From Saccharopolyspora erythraea (lineage in GTDB: Bacteria; Actinomycetota; Actinomycetes; Mycobacteriales; Pseudonocardiaceae): 64,000 bases of DNA. Under the pieces are notes generated by a model. The model saw nothing but the letters and a program-made list of their open reading frames with translations, ran no database searches and was not told the DNA's origin. A program made the position numbers and the translations under genes. The stretch is taken from contig NZ_CP054839.1 of the NCBI RefSeq assembly GCF_018141105.1, positions 248,001 to 312,000 of the forward strand, in the 5' to 3' direction. The first letter of the stretch is position 1, and each line of letters begins with the position of its first letter. Positions 31,377 through 40,447 of this stretch are shown here, piece by piece.

Positions 31377-31412
31377 AGAGCCGGTCATCGTCGTGAGGCG
31401 GTGACCGGCTCT
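31377..31412 (+). terminator. Terminator of tRNA-Ser(CGA)
   Basis: AGAGCCGGTCA and TGACCGGCTCT pair and are followed by TCTGCTTT. Confidence 0.7.
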
Positions 31413-31626
31413 TCTGCTTTCGCGGGGCATACGCGGGCGGCGCGCCCGGGTGGCTGACCAGTCCGTTTGCCGCGACCTGTCCCCTCGACCGAGGAGCGAT
31501 GGCTCATCCGGGCGCTGGACTTGGGCCACATGGATGACCACTGCTGGTTACCTCTCGACGGTAGTTTCACGCTTCGGAGTGAAATTTCCACGAGCAGCGT
31601 CCGCTGCTGGACGAGGGGTTCGCGAA

Positions 31627-33435
31627 GTGGGCAGGAACTCGACGATCGCAGCCGGCGTGGTCTTCGCCTGCGGTGCGCTGTCGATCGCACCGGTGGCGAC
31701 CGCCGACGCGGCGGACAGAATCCACGACATCCAGGGGACCGGCCGGCTGTCGCCACTGGCCGGCAAGCAGGTCGCCGGCATCCCGGGAGTCGTCACCGGT
31801 GTCCGCGCGTTCGGCTCGTCGCGCGGCTTCTGGTTCCAGGACCCCGAACCTGACGAGGACCCTCGCACCAGCGAGGGCCTGTTCGTGTTCACCGGCCAGC
31901 AGACCCCGCAGGTCGCGGTCGGCGACGCCGTGACGGTCTCCGGCGAGGTCGCCGAGTACTACCCGACCGCCGAGGGCGAGACGCCGCAGGACACCGCGAA
32001 CCAGTCGGTCACCGAGCTCAAGAACGCGCAGTGGCAGGTCACCGGCAAGGGCGGGGTCCAGCCGGAGGCGCTGACCCCGGAGTCGGTGCCGCGGGCCTAC
32101 GCCCCGCAGGGCGAGCTGGAGAAGCGGAGTCTCGACCCGGCCGGGTACGCGCTCGACTTCTACGAGTCGCGCGAGGGGATGAGCCTCGGCGTGTCCGACG
32201 CCCGCGTCGTCGGCCCGACCGACGCCTACAACTCGCTGTGGGTGACGTCCAGGCCGGAGCAGGGCGCCAACGAGCGCGGCGGCAGCACCTACACCTCCTA
32301 CGACGACCCCAACGGCGGGCGCCTGAAGGTCGAGTCGCTGATCCCGTTCGCCGAGCGCCCGTTCCCGAAGGCCGACGTCGGCGACCGGCTCGCCGGCACG
32401 ACCGCCGGTCCGCTCGACTACAACCGGTTCGGCGGCTACGTCCTGGAGGCCGCCGTCCTGGGCGAGCACCGGCCGGGCGGGCCCCAGCGCGAGACGACCC
32501 GCGACCAGGCCGATGACGAGCTCGCGGTGGCCACCTACAACGTCGAGAACCTCGCCGCGGACGACGACCAGGCCAAGTTCGACCGGCTGGCGCAGGGCAT
32601 CGCGGGGAACCTGGCGTCCCCGGACGTCGTGGCGCTGGAAGAGGTCCAGGACAACACCGGAGCCGAAGACGACGGCGTGGTCGCCGCCGACCAGACGCTG
32701 CGCCGCTTCACCGACGCGATCGCCGCGGCGGGTGGCCCGCGCTACGAATGGCGGCAGATCGACCCGCGGAACGGCGCCGACGGCGGCGAGCCCGGCGGCA
32801 ACATCAGGGTCGCGTTCCTGTTCGACCCGGCGCGGGTGTCGTTCAACGACCGTCCCGGCGGCGACGCGACGACGCCGGTGCGGCCGGTCGCCGACGGCGG
32901 CGAAGCCGCGCTCAGCGTCTCTCCCGGTCGCATCGACCCCGCGAACGCGGCGTGGGAGAACAGCCGCAAGCCGCTGGTGGGCGAGTTCACCTTCCGCGGG
33001 CAGCGGGTTTTCGTGGTCGCCAACCACTTCAACTCCAAGGGCGGCGACCAGCCGTTGCACGGCAGGTTCCAGCCGCCGGTTCGCGGCTCCGAGGAGCAGC
33101 GGGACGCGCAGGCGAAGGCGGTCCGGGCCTTCGCCGACCAGCTCCGCGCCGTCGACGACCAGGCGAGGATCGTGGTCGCGGGTGACCTCAACGACTTCGG
33201 GTTCTCGCCGGTGGTGCGCACGCTGACCGCCGACGGCGCTTTGGTCGACGCGGCCGAGGGGCTGCCGCCCGCCGAGCGCTACAGCTACGTCTACGAAGGC
33301 AACTCGCAGGCGCTGGACCACATCCTGACCAGCCCGGCGGCCGGTGCCGCCGACTACGACGTCGTGCACGTCAACGCCGAGTTCGCCGACCAGGCCAGCG
33401 ATCACGACCCGCAGATCGTGCGCCTCAAGGGCTGA
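31627..33435 (+). CDS. Secreted endonuclease/exonuclease/phosphatase-family nuclease
   Basis: An exported protein of about 602 residues, similar in layout to ExeM/NucH extracellular nucleases. A Sec signal (MGRNSTIAAGVVFACGALSI, cleavage near ADA-AD) precedes an OB-like domain (about 30-270), then an exonuclease-endonuclease-phosphatase domain with VATYNVENL, LEEVQDN, VVANHFNSKG, VVAGDLNDFG and SDHDPQIV. GTG 31627 is preferred because it starts the signal peptide and has GAGGGG upstream; a GTG at 31579 is possible. It probably degrades extracellular DNA for phosphate. Confidence 0.88.
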   Translation: MGRNSTIAAGVVFACGALSIAPVATADAADRIHDIQGTGRLSPLAGKQVAGIPGVVTGVRAFGSSRGFWFQDPEPDEDPRTSEGLFVFTGQQTPQVAVGDAVTVSGEVAEYYPTAEGETPQDTANQSVTELKNAQWQVTGKGGVQPEALTPESVPRAYAPQGELEKRSLDPAGYALDFYESREGMSLGVSDARVVGPTDAYNSLWVTSRPEQGANERGGSTYTSYDDPNGGRLKVESLIPFAERPFPKADVGDRLAGTTAGPLDYNRFGGYVLEAAVLGEHRPGGPQRETTRDQADDELAVATYNVENLAADDDQAKFDRLAQGIAGNLASPDVVALEEVQDNTGAEDDGVVAADQTLRRFTDAIAAAGGPRYEWRQIDPRNGADGGEPGGNIRVAFLFDPARVSFNDRPGGDATTPVRPVADGGEAALSVSPGRIDPANAAWENSRKPLVGEFTFRGQRVFVVANHFNSKGGDQPLHGRFQPPVRGSEEQRDAQAKAVRAFADQLRAVDDQARIVVAGDLNDFGFSPVVRTLTADGALVDAAEGLPPAERYSYVYEGNSQALDHILTSPAAGAADYDVVHVNAEFADQASDHDPQIVRLKG

Positions 33436-33438
33436 GGT

Positions 33439-33483
33439 CGTCGCGGTACCGGCCGAAGGCCGTGTCCGGCCGGTACCGCGACG
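33439..33483. terminator. Bidirectional terminator
   Basis: A perfect 16-bp stem (33439-33454 with 33468-33483) between the convergent nuclease and DUF4231 genes. Confidence 0.8.
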
Positions 33484-33484
33484 G

Positions 33485-33979
33485 TCACTGCTGCGGACGG
33501 GAAGCCTCGGCGGAACCGGGGAAGGACAGGTCCTGGAAGAAGGAGTCGGACTCCTGCCGCCGCAGCGACCCGAGCTCCTCCAGGAACCGCTGGGTGTTCT
33601 CGGCGTTGGCGACCGGGTCGGCACCGAGACCGGCCTTCCACTGCCAGTGCGCGTCGGTCAGGGCGATCTCGGTGCGGCGCAGGAGTATCCACGACTGGTC
33701 CCAGCGGTAGAAGGCGCGCAGGCCCGCCGACACCGCGACCGTGACACCGGCGATCGAGATGACCAGGTCCTGCCCGGGGAACTGCTGGGTCGTCAGGATC
33801 GGCAGCCCCGCACCGACCGCGATCACCAGGATTCCGCTGAACCGGTAGAAGCGCCGGTGCCAGCGGGCGCGCGCGTCGTAGAAGGCGCGCAGCCGCTGGG
33901 CGTAGATGTCGGCCGCGTGCTCCAGGCCGTGTTCGGCGACGTCGGGAAGGTGGTGGCGGAACGGCGGGCGGAACTTCAT
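33485..33979 (-). CDS. DUF4231-family membrane protein
   Basis: A 164-residue protein with two membrane helices (about 46-64 and 72-90) flanked by charged helices, the pattern of DUF4231 (YDARARWHRRFYRFSGI then WDQSWILLRRTEIALTDAHW). ATG 33979 overlaps the stop of the GDPD gene (ATGA), so the two are cotranslated. The function is not known. Confidence 0.8.
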   Translation of the reverse strand: MKFRPPFRHHLPDVAEHGLEHAADIYAQRLRAFYDARARWHRRFYRFSGILVIAVGAGLPILTTQQFPGQDLVISIAGVTVAVSAGLRAFYRWDQSWILLRRTEIALTDAHWQWKAGLGADPVANAENTQRFLEELGSLRRQESDSFFQDLSFPGSAEASRPQQ

Positions 33980-34731
33980 GGCCTGTGCTCCTCGCGCTGC
34001 TCGTCCGGGGTGAAGCCCGCGTAGAAGTAGTTGTCGGCGACCTGCAGCGCGCGCCCGGCCTCGGCCTGGGAATGCGCGGTGAACGCGATCAGCGGGCGGG
34101 TTCGCGTCCGCCACCGGTCGGCGAACCAGCACGGCAGCGCGGCCAGCTCGTAGCTGACGAAGTCGGGGCGGGTGAGCACGTTCGGGAGCATCGACCGGCC
34201 GATCCACCGCAGCGCAGGCGCGGCCGACGGCAGGGAACCGGAAGCCTGGCCGACGGGGTGGTCGGCGGTGAGCCGCCGCAGCCGGAGCACCGCGCGCGGG
34301 TCGAACGACTGCAACGCCACCGCACCGCGGTATCCGCGAAGGCTCGCGGCCACCACCCGTTCCAGGTCGGTGCCGCCGCGCACGCCCCATCTGCGCACGT
34401 CGACCACGACCGGAACCCGGCCACCGGCGACTTCCAGCACGTCGTCGAGGGTGGGGACCGGTTCGCCGCCGGAACCCGTCCGCAGCCGCCGGATGCGCGC
34501 GTGCGTGCTCTCGGCGACGAGGACGTCCTCGCCCGTCACCCGGCGCAGGTTCGCGTCGTGCGCCACGACGGCGACGCCGTCGGCGGTGAGCTGCACGTCG
34601 AACTCGAACGGCGTGCCGCGCTCGACGGCGGCGCGGAACGCCGCCAGGGAGTTCTCCGGAATGCCCGCGCTCTCGTCGTAGCGGCCCCGGTGGGCGATGG
34701 GCCGGTCGTGCAGCCATCCCGCGTCGTTCAT
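33976..34731 (-). CDS. Glycerophosphodiester phosphodiesterase
   Basis: A 251-residue GDPD TIM barrel that hydrolyses glycerophosphodiesters to glycerol-3-phosphate and an alcohol. The catalytic pattern is visible: IAHRGR (13-18), FEFDVQLTADG (about 42-52) and VAHDANLRRVTG (about 56-67). There is no signal peptide, so it acts in the cytoplasm. It is paired with DUF4231. Confidence 0.88.
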   Translation of the reverse strand: MNDAGWLHDRPIAHRGRYDESAGIPENSLAAFRAAVERGTPFEFDVQLTADGVAVVAHDANLRRVTGEDVLVAESTHARIRRLRTGSGGEPVPTLDDVLEVAGGRVPVVVDVRRWGVRGGTDLERVVAASLRGYRGAVALQSFDPRAVLRLRRLTADHPVGQASGSLPSAAPALRWIGRSMLPNVLTRPDFVSYELAALPCWFADRWRTRTRPLIAFTAHSQAEAGRALQVADNYFYAGFTPDEQREEHRP

Positions 34732-34966
34732 GGCGCTCCATCGCCGGGCGGTGGTCGCGAGGAGTTCCCGCGCCGCGCAGCGGAGATCATGCTAGCGATC
34801 TGCGTGCGAGCTGTTTCACATTTCGCCGACCTCTCCCGGCCGTACTGGATGGCGTGCCCCGGCGTCGTGCAACCGGGTGATCCCCGATGATCGGCGCCCT
34901 GCGGCCGTCATCGCAGCTCACAGGCCATATCTCCTGGTCAGGAACCGCTCTGCTAGGCTTCCGCAC

Positions 34967-35052
34967 GGAGGATTGGCCGAGCGGCCTAAGGCGCACGATT
35001 GGAAATCGTGTTGGGTTAACAGCCCTCACGGGTTCGAATCCCGTATCCTCCG
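34967..35052 (+). tRNA. tRNA-Ser (anticodon GGA)
   Basis: Acceptor arms GGAGGAT (34967-34973) and ATCCTCC (35045-35051) pair. The loop TTGGAAA gives GGA. The variable arm is long. Confidence 0.97.
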
Positions 35053-35058
35053 CCAGCC

Positions 35059-35095
35059 CAGAGCCCCGGAGCGCGGAACCGCGCCCGGGGCTCTG
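35059..35095 (+). terminator. Terminator of tRNA-Ser(GGA)
   Basis: CAGAGCCCCGG and CCGGGGCTCTG pair, with an inner GCGCGG/CGCGC extension. Confidence 0.75.
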
Positions 35096-35258
35096 TCGCG
35101 TTCAGGGCGGGTCCGCGGTCCGCGACGCTCTCGCATCGACGGGCGGCTGACGGCGTTTCGGCTGCTGCGGCACAGGTTCCCGGCTGGTGGAGCGCTTCGC
35201 CGGGGCCGGCAGGCGGGGCCTTCGTGAAGCCGCGGGGACGCCGGGTTACACTTAACGC

Positions 35259-35344
35259 GGACCTCGTGCGGCGTCCATCCTGTGAACTCCCCCAGGGCCG
35301 GAAGGCAGCAAGGGTAAGCGGGCTCTGGCGGGTGCACGGGGTCC
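35259..35344 (+). ncRNA. ffs: Bacterial SRP RNA (small 4.5S type)
   Basis: The universal SRP domain IV signature lies in CAGGGCCGGAAGGCAGCAAG (35293-35312), with the GGAA tetraloop and AGCA/GCAA internal loop. The ends GGACCTCGTGC and GCACGGGGTCC pair with one G-U, defining an 86-nt RNA followed by CCTTACTTTT. Its place between tRNA-Ser and dnaX is conserved in actinobacteria. Confidence 0.93.
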
Positions 35345-35419
35345 CCTTACTTTTCTGGGCCGGACCGCCGGGCTCGTCCCTCGTCGGTGCTGTCGGAACC
35401 ACCGCGTAGGGTCTCGACC

Positions 35420-37732
35420 GTGGCGCTCGCCCTTTACCGCAAGTACCGGCCGGCGACCTTCGCTGAGGTCGTCGGGCAGGAACACGTCACCGAACCGCTG
35501 CGGACGGCGCTGTCGTCCGGGCGCATCAACCACGCATACCTGTTCTCCGGCCCGCGCGGCTGTGGCAAGACCTCCAGCGCACGCATCCTCGCCCGCTCGC
35601 TGAACTGCGCGCAGGGCCCGACCGCCGACCCGTGCGGCGAGTGCGACTCGTGCGTGGCGCTCGCGCCGGAGGGCGGCGGCAGCGTCGACGTCGTCGAGCT
35701 GGACGCGGCCAGCCACGGCGGTGTGGACGACACCCGCGAGCTGCGCGACCGCGCGTTCTTCGCGCCGGCCCAGTCGCGGTACCGGATCTTCATCATCGAC
35801 GAGGCCCACATGGTCACCACGCAGGGCTTCAACGCCCTGCTGAAGATCGTCGAGGAACCGCCGGAGCACCTGATCTTCGTCTTCGCCACGACGGAGCCGG
35901 ACAAGGTGCTCACCACCATCAAGTCCCGGACGCACCACTACCCGTTCCGGCTGATGCCGCCGGGTGTCATGCGCGAGCTGCTGGAGCGGATCTGCGGCCA
36001 GGAGAGCGTGCGCGTCGAGCCCGCGGTGTACCCGCTGGTGCTGCGCGCGGGCGGCGGCTCGGCGCGCGACACCCTCAGCGTCCTGGACCAGCTGCTGGCC
36101 GGCGCGGGCGACGAGGGCGTCACCTACGAGCGCGCGGTCGCGCTGCTCGGGGTCACCGACGTCGCGCTGATCGACGACATGGTCGACGCGATGGCCGCCG
36201 CCGACGGCGCGGCGGTCTACGGCACCGTCGACCGGCTGGTGGAGGCCGGGCACGACCCGCGCCGCTTCGCCTCGGACCTGCTCGACCGGTTGCGCGATCT
36301 CGTGCTGCTGAACGCGGTGCCCGACGCCGACCAGCGCGGGCTCATCCAGGCGTCGGGCGACGAGCTGACCAAGATGCAGCAGCAGGCCGAGCAGCTCGGC
36401 GCGGCGACCCTGTCGCGCTTCGCCGAGATCGTGCACACCGGCCTGGCCGACATGCGGGGTGCCACCGCGCCCCGGTTGCTGCTCGAACTGCTCTGCGCCC
36501 GGATGATGCTGCCGACGGTGTCGGACTCCGAGGTGGCGCTGCTGCAACGGCTCGAGCGGGTCGAACGCCGGATGACGATAGCGCCGGAGGGCGGCGCGGC
36601 CGAGGCGCCCGCCGGCCAGCCCGCGGAGCAGGACGAGGGGGGCCGCCCGCGACGGGTCTTCCAACGGCCGCACGAGCGCGCGGCGCAAGCCGGGCCGGAG
36701 CAGTCCGCCCAGAGCGGCCAGGCGGCCCAAGCCGGCCAGGGGTCTCAGGCGGGCCAGGACTCCCCGGCCGGCCAGGGTGGGCAGCCTTCCCAGGCCGACC
36801 GGCAGGCGGGTTCGGGCGCGCAGCCAGGGGTTCCGGGCGGGCAGCCCGGCCCATCGGCCGCGGCCGGGCGGCAGGCCCCCGCCGGGCAACCGACGCCGGA
36901 GGCGTCGGCCCGGCCCGTCGGCGCGGAGGCGCCGGCTCCGGCAGAGCGAGGAACCAGCGGTCGTCGGGCACCGCGATGGCCTTGCCGTTGCGGACCGCGG
37001 AGAGGCTGCGCCACTGCTCGGAGGCCACCAGCTCGTTCAGGCGCTGCTGGGCGGAGTCGCCGTACGCGCCGGAGCAGCAGGCGGCGCAGGCCGGGGCGAG
37101 CGCGGGAGCGCACGCGGGGCGGGACACCGCCGACGTCCGGAGGCTGTGGACCGAGGTGCTGCGGGCGGTCGCCGAGCGCAACCGGCCGACGCAGGCGCTG
37201 CTGCTCAACGCCACCGTGCAGGACATCCAGAACGGCACGCTGGTGCTGTCGATGCCGACTTCGGGCCTGGTCAAGCAGTTCGCGCAGCAGCGCAGGCTGG
37301 ACTTCGTCAAGGACGCGCTGCGCGCGGTCCTCGGCGGTGAGTGGGAGATCCGCTGCGTCGAGGCCGGGGCGGCGCCGCCGGCCCCGCCGAGCCGGCCCGC
37401 CCAGCCGCCCCGCCAGGCCCCGCAGCGCCAGGCCGAGGAGCGCCAGGCCGAGGAGGCCCCGCAGCGCAAGCCGTCCGCGGACTGGTCGGCGAACAAGCCC
37501 AACCCCCAGCAGGGGCAGAGCAAGCCGGAGAACCCGCAGGCGCAGCGCAACGCGCCGCAGGGCAGGCAGGGTGGCAACGGGCGCCGGGCGCAGGCCGACG
37601 ACATCCCGCCACCGCCGGAGCCGCCGGACGAGGAGCCCCCGCCGGAGGACTACGTCCCGCCGTCGCGCCCCGCCCGCCAGGCCCCTCCGCCTCCTCCGCC
37701 GGTCGACGAGGAGGAGGACGAGGAGGCCATGA
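35420..37732 (+). CDS. dnaX: DNA polymerase III subunit gamma/tau, frame broken by a 137-bp insert
   Basis: The clamp-loader ATPase of the replisome. GTG 35420 starts MALALYRKYRPATFAEVVGQ; TAGGGT lies seven bases upstream. Walker A GPRGCGKT (44-51), a four-Cys zinc module, IIDEAH and the SRC-like TIKSRTHH region are intact, covering domains I-III. After about residue 503 the reading frame enters a 137-bp segment (36929-37065) and continues as Arg-rich shadow sequence to 37732. The genuine C-terminal tau-like domain lies in another frame at 37066-37842. The product here would be a gamma-like protein with an aberrant tail. Confidence 0.85.
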   Translation: MALALYRKYRPATFAEVVGQEHVTEPLRTALSSGRINHAYLFSGPRGCGKTSSARILARSLNCAQGPTADPCGECDSCVALAPEGGGSVDVVELDAASHGGVDDTRELRDRAFFAPAQSRYRIFIIDEAHMVTTQGFNALLKIVEEPPEHLIFVFATTEPDKVLTTIKSRTHHYPFRLMPPGVMRELLERICGQESVRVEPAVYPLVLRAGGGSARDTLSVLDQLLAGAGDEGVTYERAVALLGVTDVALIDDMVDAMAAADGAAVYGTVDRLVEAGHDPRRFASDLLDRLRDLVLLNAVPDADQRGLIQASGDELTKMQQQAEQLGAATLSRFAEIVHTGLADMRGATAPRLLLELLCARMMLPTVSDSEVALLQRLERVERRMTIAPEGGAAEAPAGQPAEQDEGGRPRRVFQRPHERAAQAGPEQSAQSGQAAQAGQGSQAGQDSPAGQGGQPSQADRQAGSGAQPGVPGGQPGPSAAAGRQAPAGQPTPEASARPVGAEAPAPAERGTSGRRAPRWPCRCGPRRGCATARRPPARSGAAGRSRRTRRSSRRRRPGRARERTRGGTPPTSGGCGPRCCGRSPSATGRRRRCCSTPPCRTSRTARWCCRCRLRAWSSSSRSSAGWTSSRTRCARSSAVSGRSAASRPGRRRRPRRAGPPSRPARPRSARPRSARPRRPRSASRPRTGRRTSPTPSRGRASRRTRRRSATRRRAGRVATGAGRRPTTSRHRRSRRTRSPRRRTTSRRRAPPARPLRLLRRSTRRRTRRP
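36929..37065 (-). other. 137-bp insert in dnaX resembling an antisense fragment of a FecB-type gene
   Basis: Read on the minus strand, the segment encodes GDSAQQRLNELVASEQWRSL then SAVRNGKAIAVPDDRWFLAL, which resembles the C-terminal part of siderophore-binding (FecB/FhuD-like) proteins. It is flanked by GCGCCGG repeats (36929-36935 and 37066-37072), both in the dnaX codon register. Removing one repeat unit joins E-A-P to E-Q-Q and restores the frame (137 leaves remainder 2 when divided by 3, exactly the observed shift). Confidence 0.6.
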
Positions 37733-37842
37733 TGGCCGACTCGACCCCGGCCGACGAGGCGATGGCCTCGCGGCCCGATCCGGAGGAAGCCGCCGTCGAG
37801 CTGTTCGCCAGCGAGCTGGGCGCCCGCCGCATCGACGACTGA
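37066..37842 (+). pseudogene. dnaX: Displaced C-terminal domain of DnaX
   Basis: This frame carries DTADVRRLWTEVLRAVAERN then RPTQALLLNATVQD and a proline-rich, acidic tail ending ELGARRIDD with a stop at 37842. It matches the C-terminal organisation of actinobacterial DnaX (domain that contacts the polymerase). Codon bias is strong to the end, so it was recently, or still is, part of the gene. It has no own start. Confidence 0.7.
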
Positions 37843-38140
37843 GCCACGGCGAATCGGCGGGTTGAACGGCAGGCGTCTGGACGGCTGACGGCTGGAGCGC
37901 GACGACGGCCGAGCGGTCGGCGGCGCGATGGCCGTGGCCGCTGGGACGGACTCCACTACGCGGGCTGGAGCGCCGGGTAGTCGATGTAGCCCTCCATGCC
38001 TGACGTGTCGACCTGTGCGTGGAGCGCGACCGCCTGACGGCACTGATCGACGACCTCGTGGAGTCCCGCAGCGGCCTGGACGAGCTGATGGCCCCGGACG
38101 CGAGCCGACGCGGCAACCGCCTGACGGCGGTCGCGGCCGG
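37843..38140. other. Non-coding stretch with a remnant of an OYE-family gene
   Basis: On the minus strand, 37956 to about 38000 encodes MEGYIDYPALQPA and a stop, matching the C-terminal end of old-yellow-enzyme/NemA-type oxidoreductases (GxEGYxDYPAL). No further OYE sequence is visible. CCGCCTGACGGC occurs twice nearby. It looks like gene debris. Confidence 0.45.
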
Positions 38141-39961
38141 CTACCGGCGGAGGTGGCGCAGCAGGAAGTCGAGCGCCCGCGGGTAGGCGTCGAGGCGGTT
38201 GACCCGTTTGGCCAGGCCGTGGCCCTCGTCGGCGTAGACCAGCAGCTCGCATTCGATGCCCTTGGCCCGCACGGCCTCCGCGAGCTGCTCGGCCTCCGAC
38301 AGCGGGACCCGCGGGTCGTTGGCGCCGTGCAGCACGAACAGCGGCGCGGAGATCGCGTCCGCGCGGGTGAGGGGCGATGCCTCCCGCAGGAAGTCGGCGT
38401 CGTCGCGCAGCGATCCGTACTCGCGCTCGCGGTGCGCCCGCCGGTAGGCGGCGGTGTTCTCCAGGAACGTCAGCAGCGACGAGATCCCGACGATGTCCAC
38501 GCCCGCCGCCCACCGCGACGGCTGGAACGCCAGCCCCGCCAGCACCATGTACCCGCCGTAGGAGCCGCCCCACAGCGCCGCCCGGGACGGGTCGAGCCCG
38601 AGCGAGGGCAGCCAGTCGTGCAGGGCCGCGAGGTCGTCCACAGCGGACAGCCGCCTGCGCACGTCGTCGGCGGAGTACCAGCGCTTGCCGTAGCCGGTGG
38701 AGCCGCGCACGTTGGGCACCAGCACCGTGTGGCCCTGGCCGACCAGTGCTTGCACGATCGGGTTGAACGCCTGCACGGACTGGGCTTCCGGCCCGCCGTG
38801 GACGACCAGGACCGACGATCCCGCGACGTCCGGCGGCGGGTTCTCCGGCGCGTAGACGAAGCAGGGCACCTGCTCCCCGTCGGGCGTCGGCACCCGGTGC
38901 GCGGTCGGCGGAACCGGACGCGCGGAACCGAGCTGCGCGCCCGAGTCGGTCAGGGCGCGGACCTCGCCATCGGAGTCCAGTAGCAGCGCGTCGCCGGGGG
39001 TCGCGGTGGAGCTGAACGACAGCGCCGCGAAGCGGGAGTTCGGCGACCAGACCGGCGCGGGCAGCGGGTAGGTGCACCAGCCGTCGTCGGGTAACCGGAC
39101 GTCCCGGCGCAGGGCGCCGGTCGTGGCGTCGTGCAGCGCGAGCCGGGCGGCGCCCTCGACGTTGGCCTGCACCAGCAGCGTCGAGCCGTCCGGAGCGAGC
39201 CAGCCGGTGAGGTCGTGCTCGTCGGAGGTCACCAGCCAGCGCCGTTCGCCGGTCCGCGGGTCGATGCGGGCCACGCCGGTCCGGTCGCGGTCGAGGTTGG
39301 TGGTGACGACGAGCGCGGAGGCGTCGGGCAGCCAGCGGACTCCGGTGTGCCGGGCGTGCGCGCCCGCGTCGGTGAGCTCGGTGACCTCCTCGTCGGCGGT
39401 CACCGGCATGGTGTCGACGAGGATGATCTGTTCCGACAGCGGCTTCTCGGCGGGCACGGTCACCGCGAGGTAGCGGCCGTCCGGGGAGGACGCCGCCTCC
39501 AGCACCATCCCGCCCCGGTCGTAGACCACCTCCTCCACGCCGGAGGTGGCGTTGCGGACCACGACGTCGAAGTCCACGCCGTTTCGGCGGTTGGTCGCGT
39601 AGACGACCCGGCCGGGCAGCACGTCGAGCAGCCGGTGCACGTAGCGGGAGTCGTGGACCAGCGGCCGCAGGTCGCGCATGGTCGCGGGCCCGGTCCGGGG
39701 CGCGTCCAGGGTGAGCAGGGAGAGCTGGCTGCGCTCGTTGCCGTCGGTGTCGTGCTGCACGACCACCGCGCGCTCGCCCGGCAGGTAGCGGCCGCTGACC
39801 GCCCCGGGCAGCGCGGTGAGGGCGCTGACCTCGCCGCCTGCGATCTCGGCGAGCTGCACCGAGCCCGACTCGTCGGATCCGGCCAGCACGCGGCCGCCGT
39901 CGTCGACGTCGAAGGACCGCCGGCTCGTGCACTCCAGCAACCGCAGGATGTCCAGCCTCAT
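38141..39961 (-). CDS. S9-family prolyl oligopeptidase-like serine peptidase
   Basis: A 606-residue cytoplasmic peptidase with an N-terminal beta-propeller (about 1-350) and a C-terminal alpha/beta-hydrolase domain. The nucleophile motif is GGSYGGY (about 462-468), the acid is in HGANDPRVPLSE and the histidine in DEGHGL near residue 584. It resembles acylaminoacyl/dipeptidyl peptidases. Start ATG 39961. It is transcribed convergently with dnaX. Confidence 0.9.
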   Translation of the reverse strand: MRLDILRLLECTSRRSFDVDDGGRVLAGSDESGSVQLAEIAGGEVSALTALPGAVSGRYLPGERAVVVQHDTDGNERSQLSLLTLDAPRTGPATMRDLRPLVHDSRYVHRLLDVLPGRVVYATNRRNGVDFDVVVRNATSGVEEVVYDRGGMVLEAASSPDGRYLAVTVPAEKPLSEQIILVDTMPVTADEEVTELTDAGAHARHTGVRWLPDASALVVTTNLDRDRTGVARIDPRTGERRWLVTSDEHDLTGWLAPDGSTLLVQANVEGAARLALHDATTGALRRDVRLPDDGWCTYPLPAPVWSPNSRFAALSFSSTATPGDALLLDSDGEVRALTDSGAQLGSARPVPPTAHRVPTPDGEQVPCFVYAPENPPPDVAGSSVLVVHGGPEAQSVQAFNPIVQALVGQGHTVLVPNVRGSTGYGKRWYSADDVRRRLSAVDDLAALHDWLPSLGLDPSRAALWGGSYGGYMVLAGLAFQPSRWAAGVDIVGISSLLTFLENTAAYRRAHREREYGSLRDDADFLREASPLTRADAISAPLFVLHGANDPRVPLSEAEQLAEAVRAKGIECELLVYADEGHGLAKRVNRLDAYPRALDFLLRHLRR

Positions 39962-40089
39962 GCCGCCACCATTTCACGGTGGCCGCGGCGGTCCCAGCGG
40001 CCGTGCGGGGCCTTCCACGCCCCGCTCCCGGTCGGCGCGGACACGTCTAGGCTGGGTGGGGTACACAGCGGCGATGAGGAGGACCAGCG

Positions 40090-40440
40090 GTGCAACCAGG
40101 TGGCCAGCCGAACATGCAGCAGATCATGGAACAGGCGCAGAAGATGCAGCAGCAGCTGATGACCGCGCAGCAGGAGCTCGCCGAGGCCGAGGTCAGCGGC
40201 AGCGCGGGCGGTGGCCTGGTGACCGCGGTGGTCAGCGGTTCCGGTGAGCTCAAGTCGGTCGCGATCGACCCGAAGGCGGTCGACCCCGACGACACCGACA
40301 CCCTGTCCGACCTGGTGGTGGCAGCGGTGCGCGACGCCAACCGGGCCGCCCAGGAACTGCAGCAGGAGAAGATGGGCCCGGTGACCGGCGCGCTCGGCGG
40401 CGGGCAGGGGCTGGGCGGGCTCGGCCTGCCGGGACTGTGA
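40090..40440 (+). CDS. ybaB: YbaB/EbfC nucleoid-associated protein
   Basis: A 116-residue DNA-binding protein: long N-terminal helix ([20 protein letters not shown]), then [20 protein letters not shown], and a Gly-rich C-terminus. GAGGAGGA lies before GTG 40090. Gene order dnaX-ybaB-recR is conserved widely; here the S9 peptidase is inserted between dnaX and ybaB. Confidence 0.92.
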   Translation: MQPGGQPNMQQIMEQAQKMQQQLMTAQQELAEAEVSGSAGGGLVTAVVSGSGELKSVAIDPKAVDPDDTDTLSDLVVAAVRDANRAAQELQQEKMGPVTGALGGGQGLGGLGLPGL

Positions 40441-40447
40441 GCGGCAC

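Noticed and set aside
37956-39977. A long minus-strand frame overlapping the S9 peptidase in another register
   Set aside because: It is a shadow frame; only its last codons, outside the peptidase, resemble an OYE terminus.
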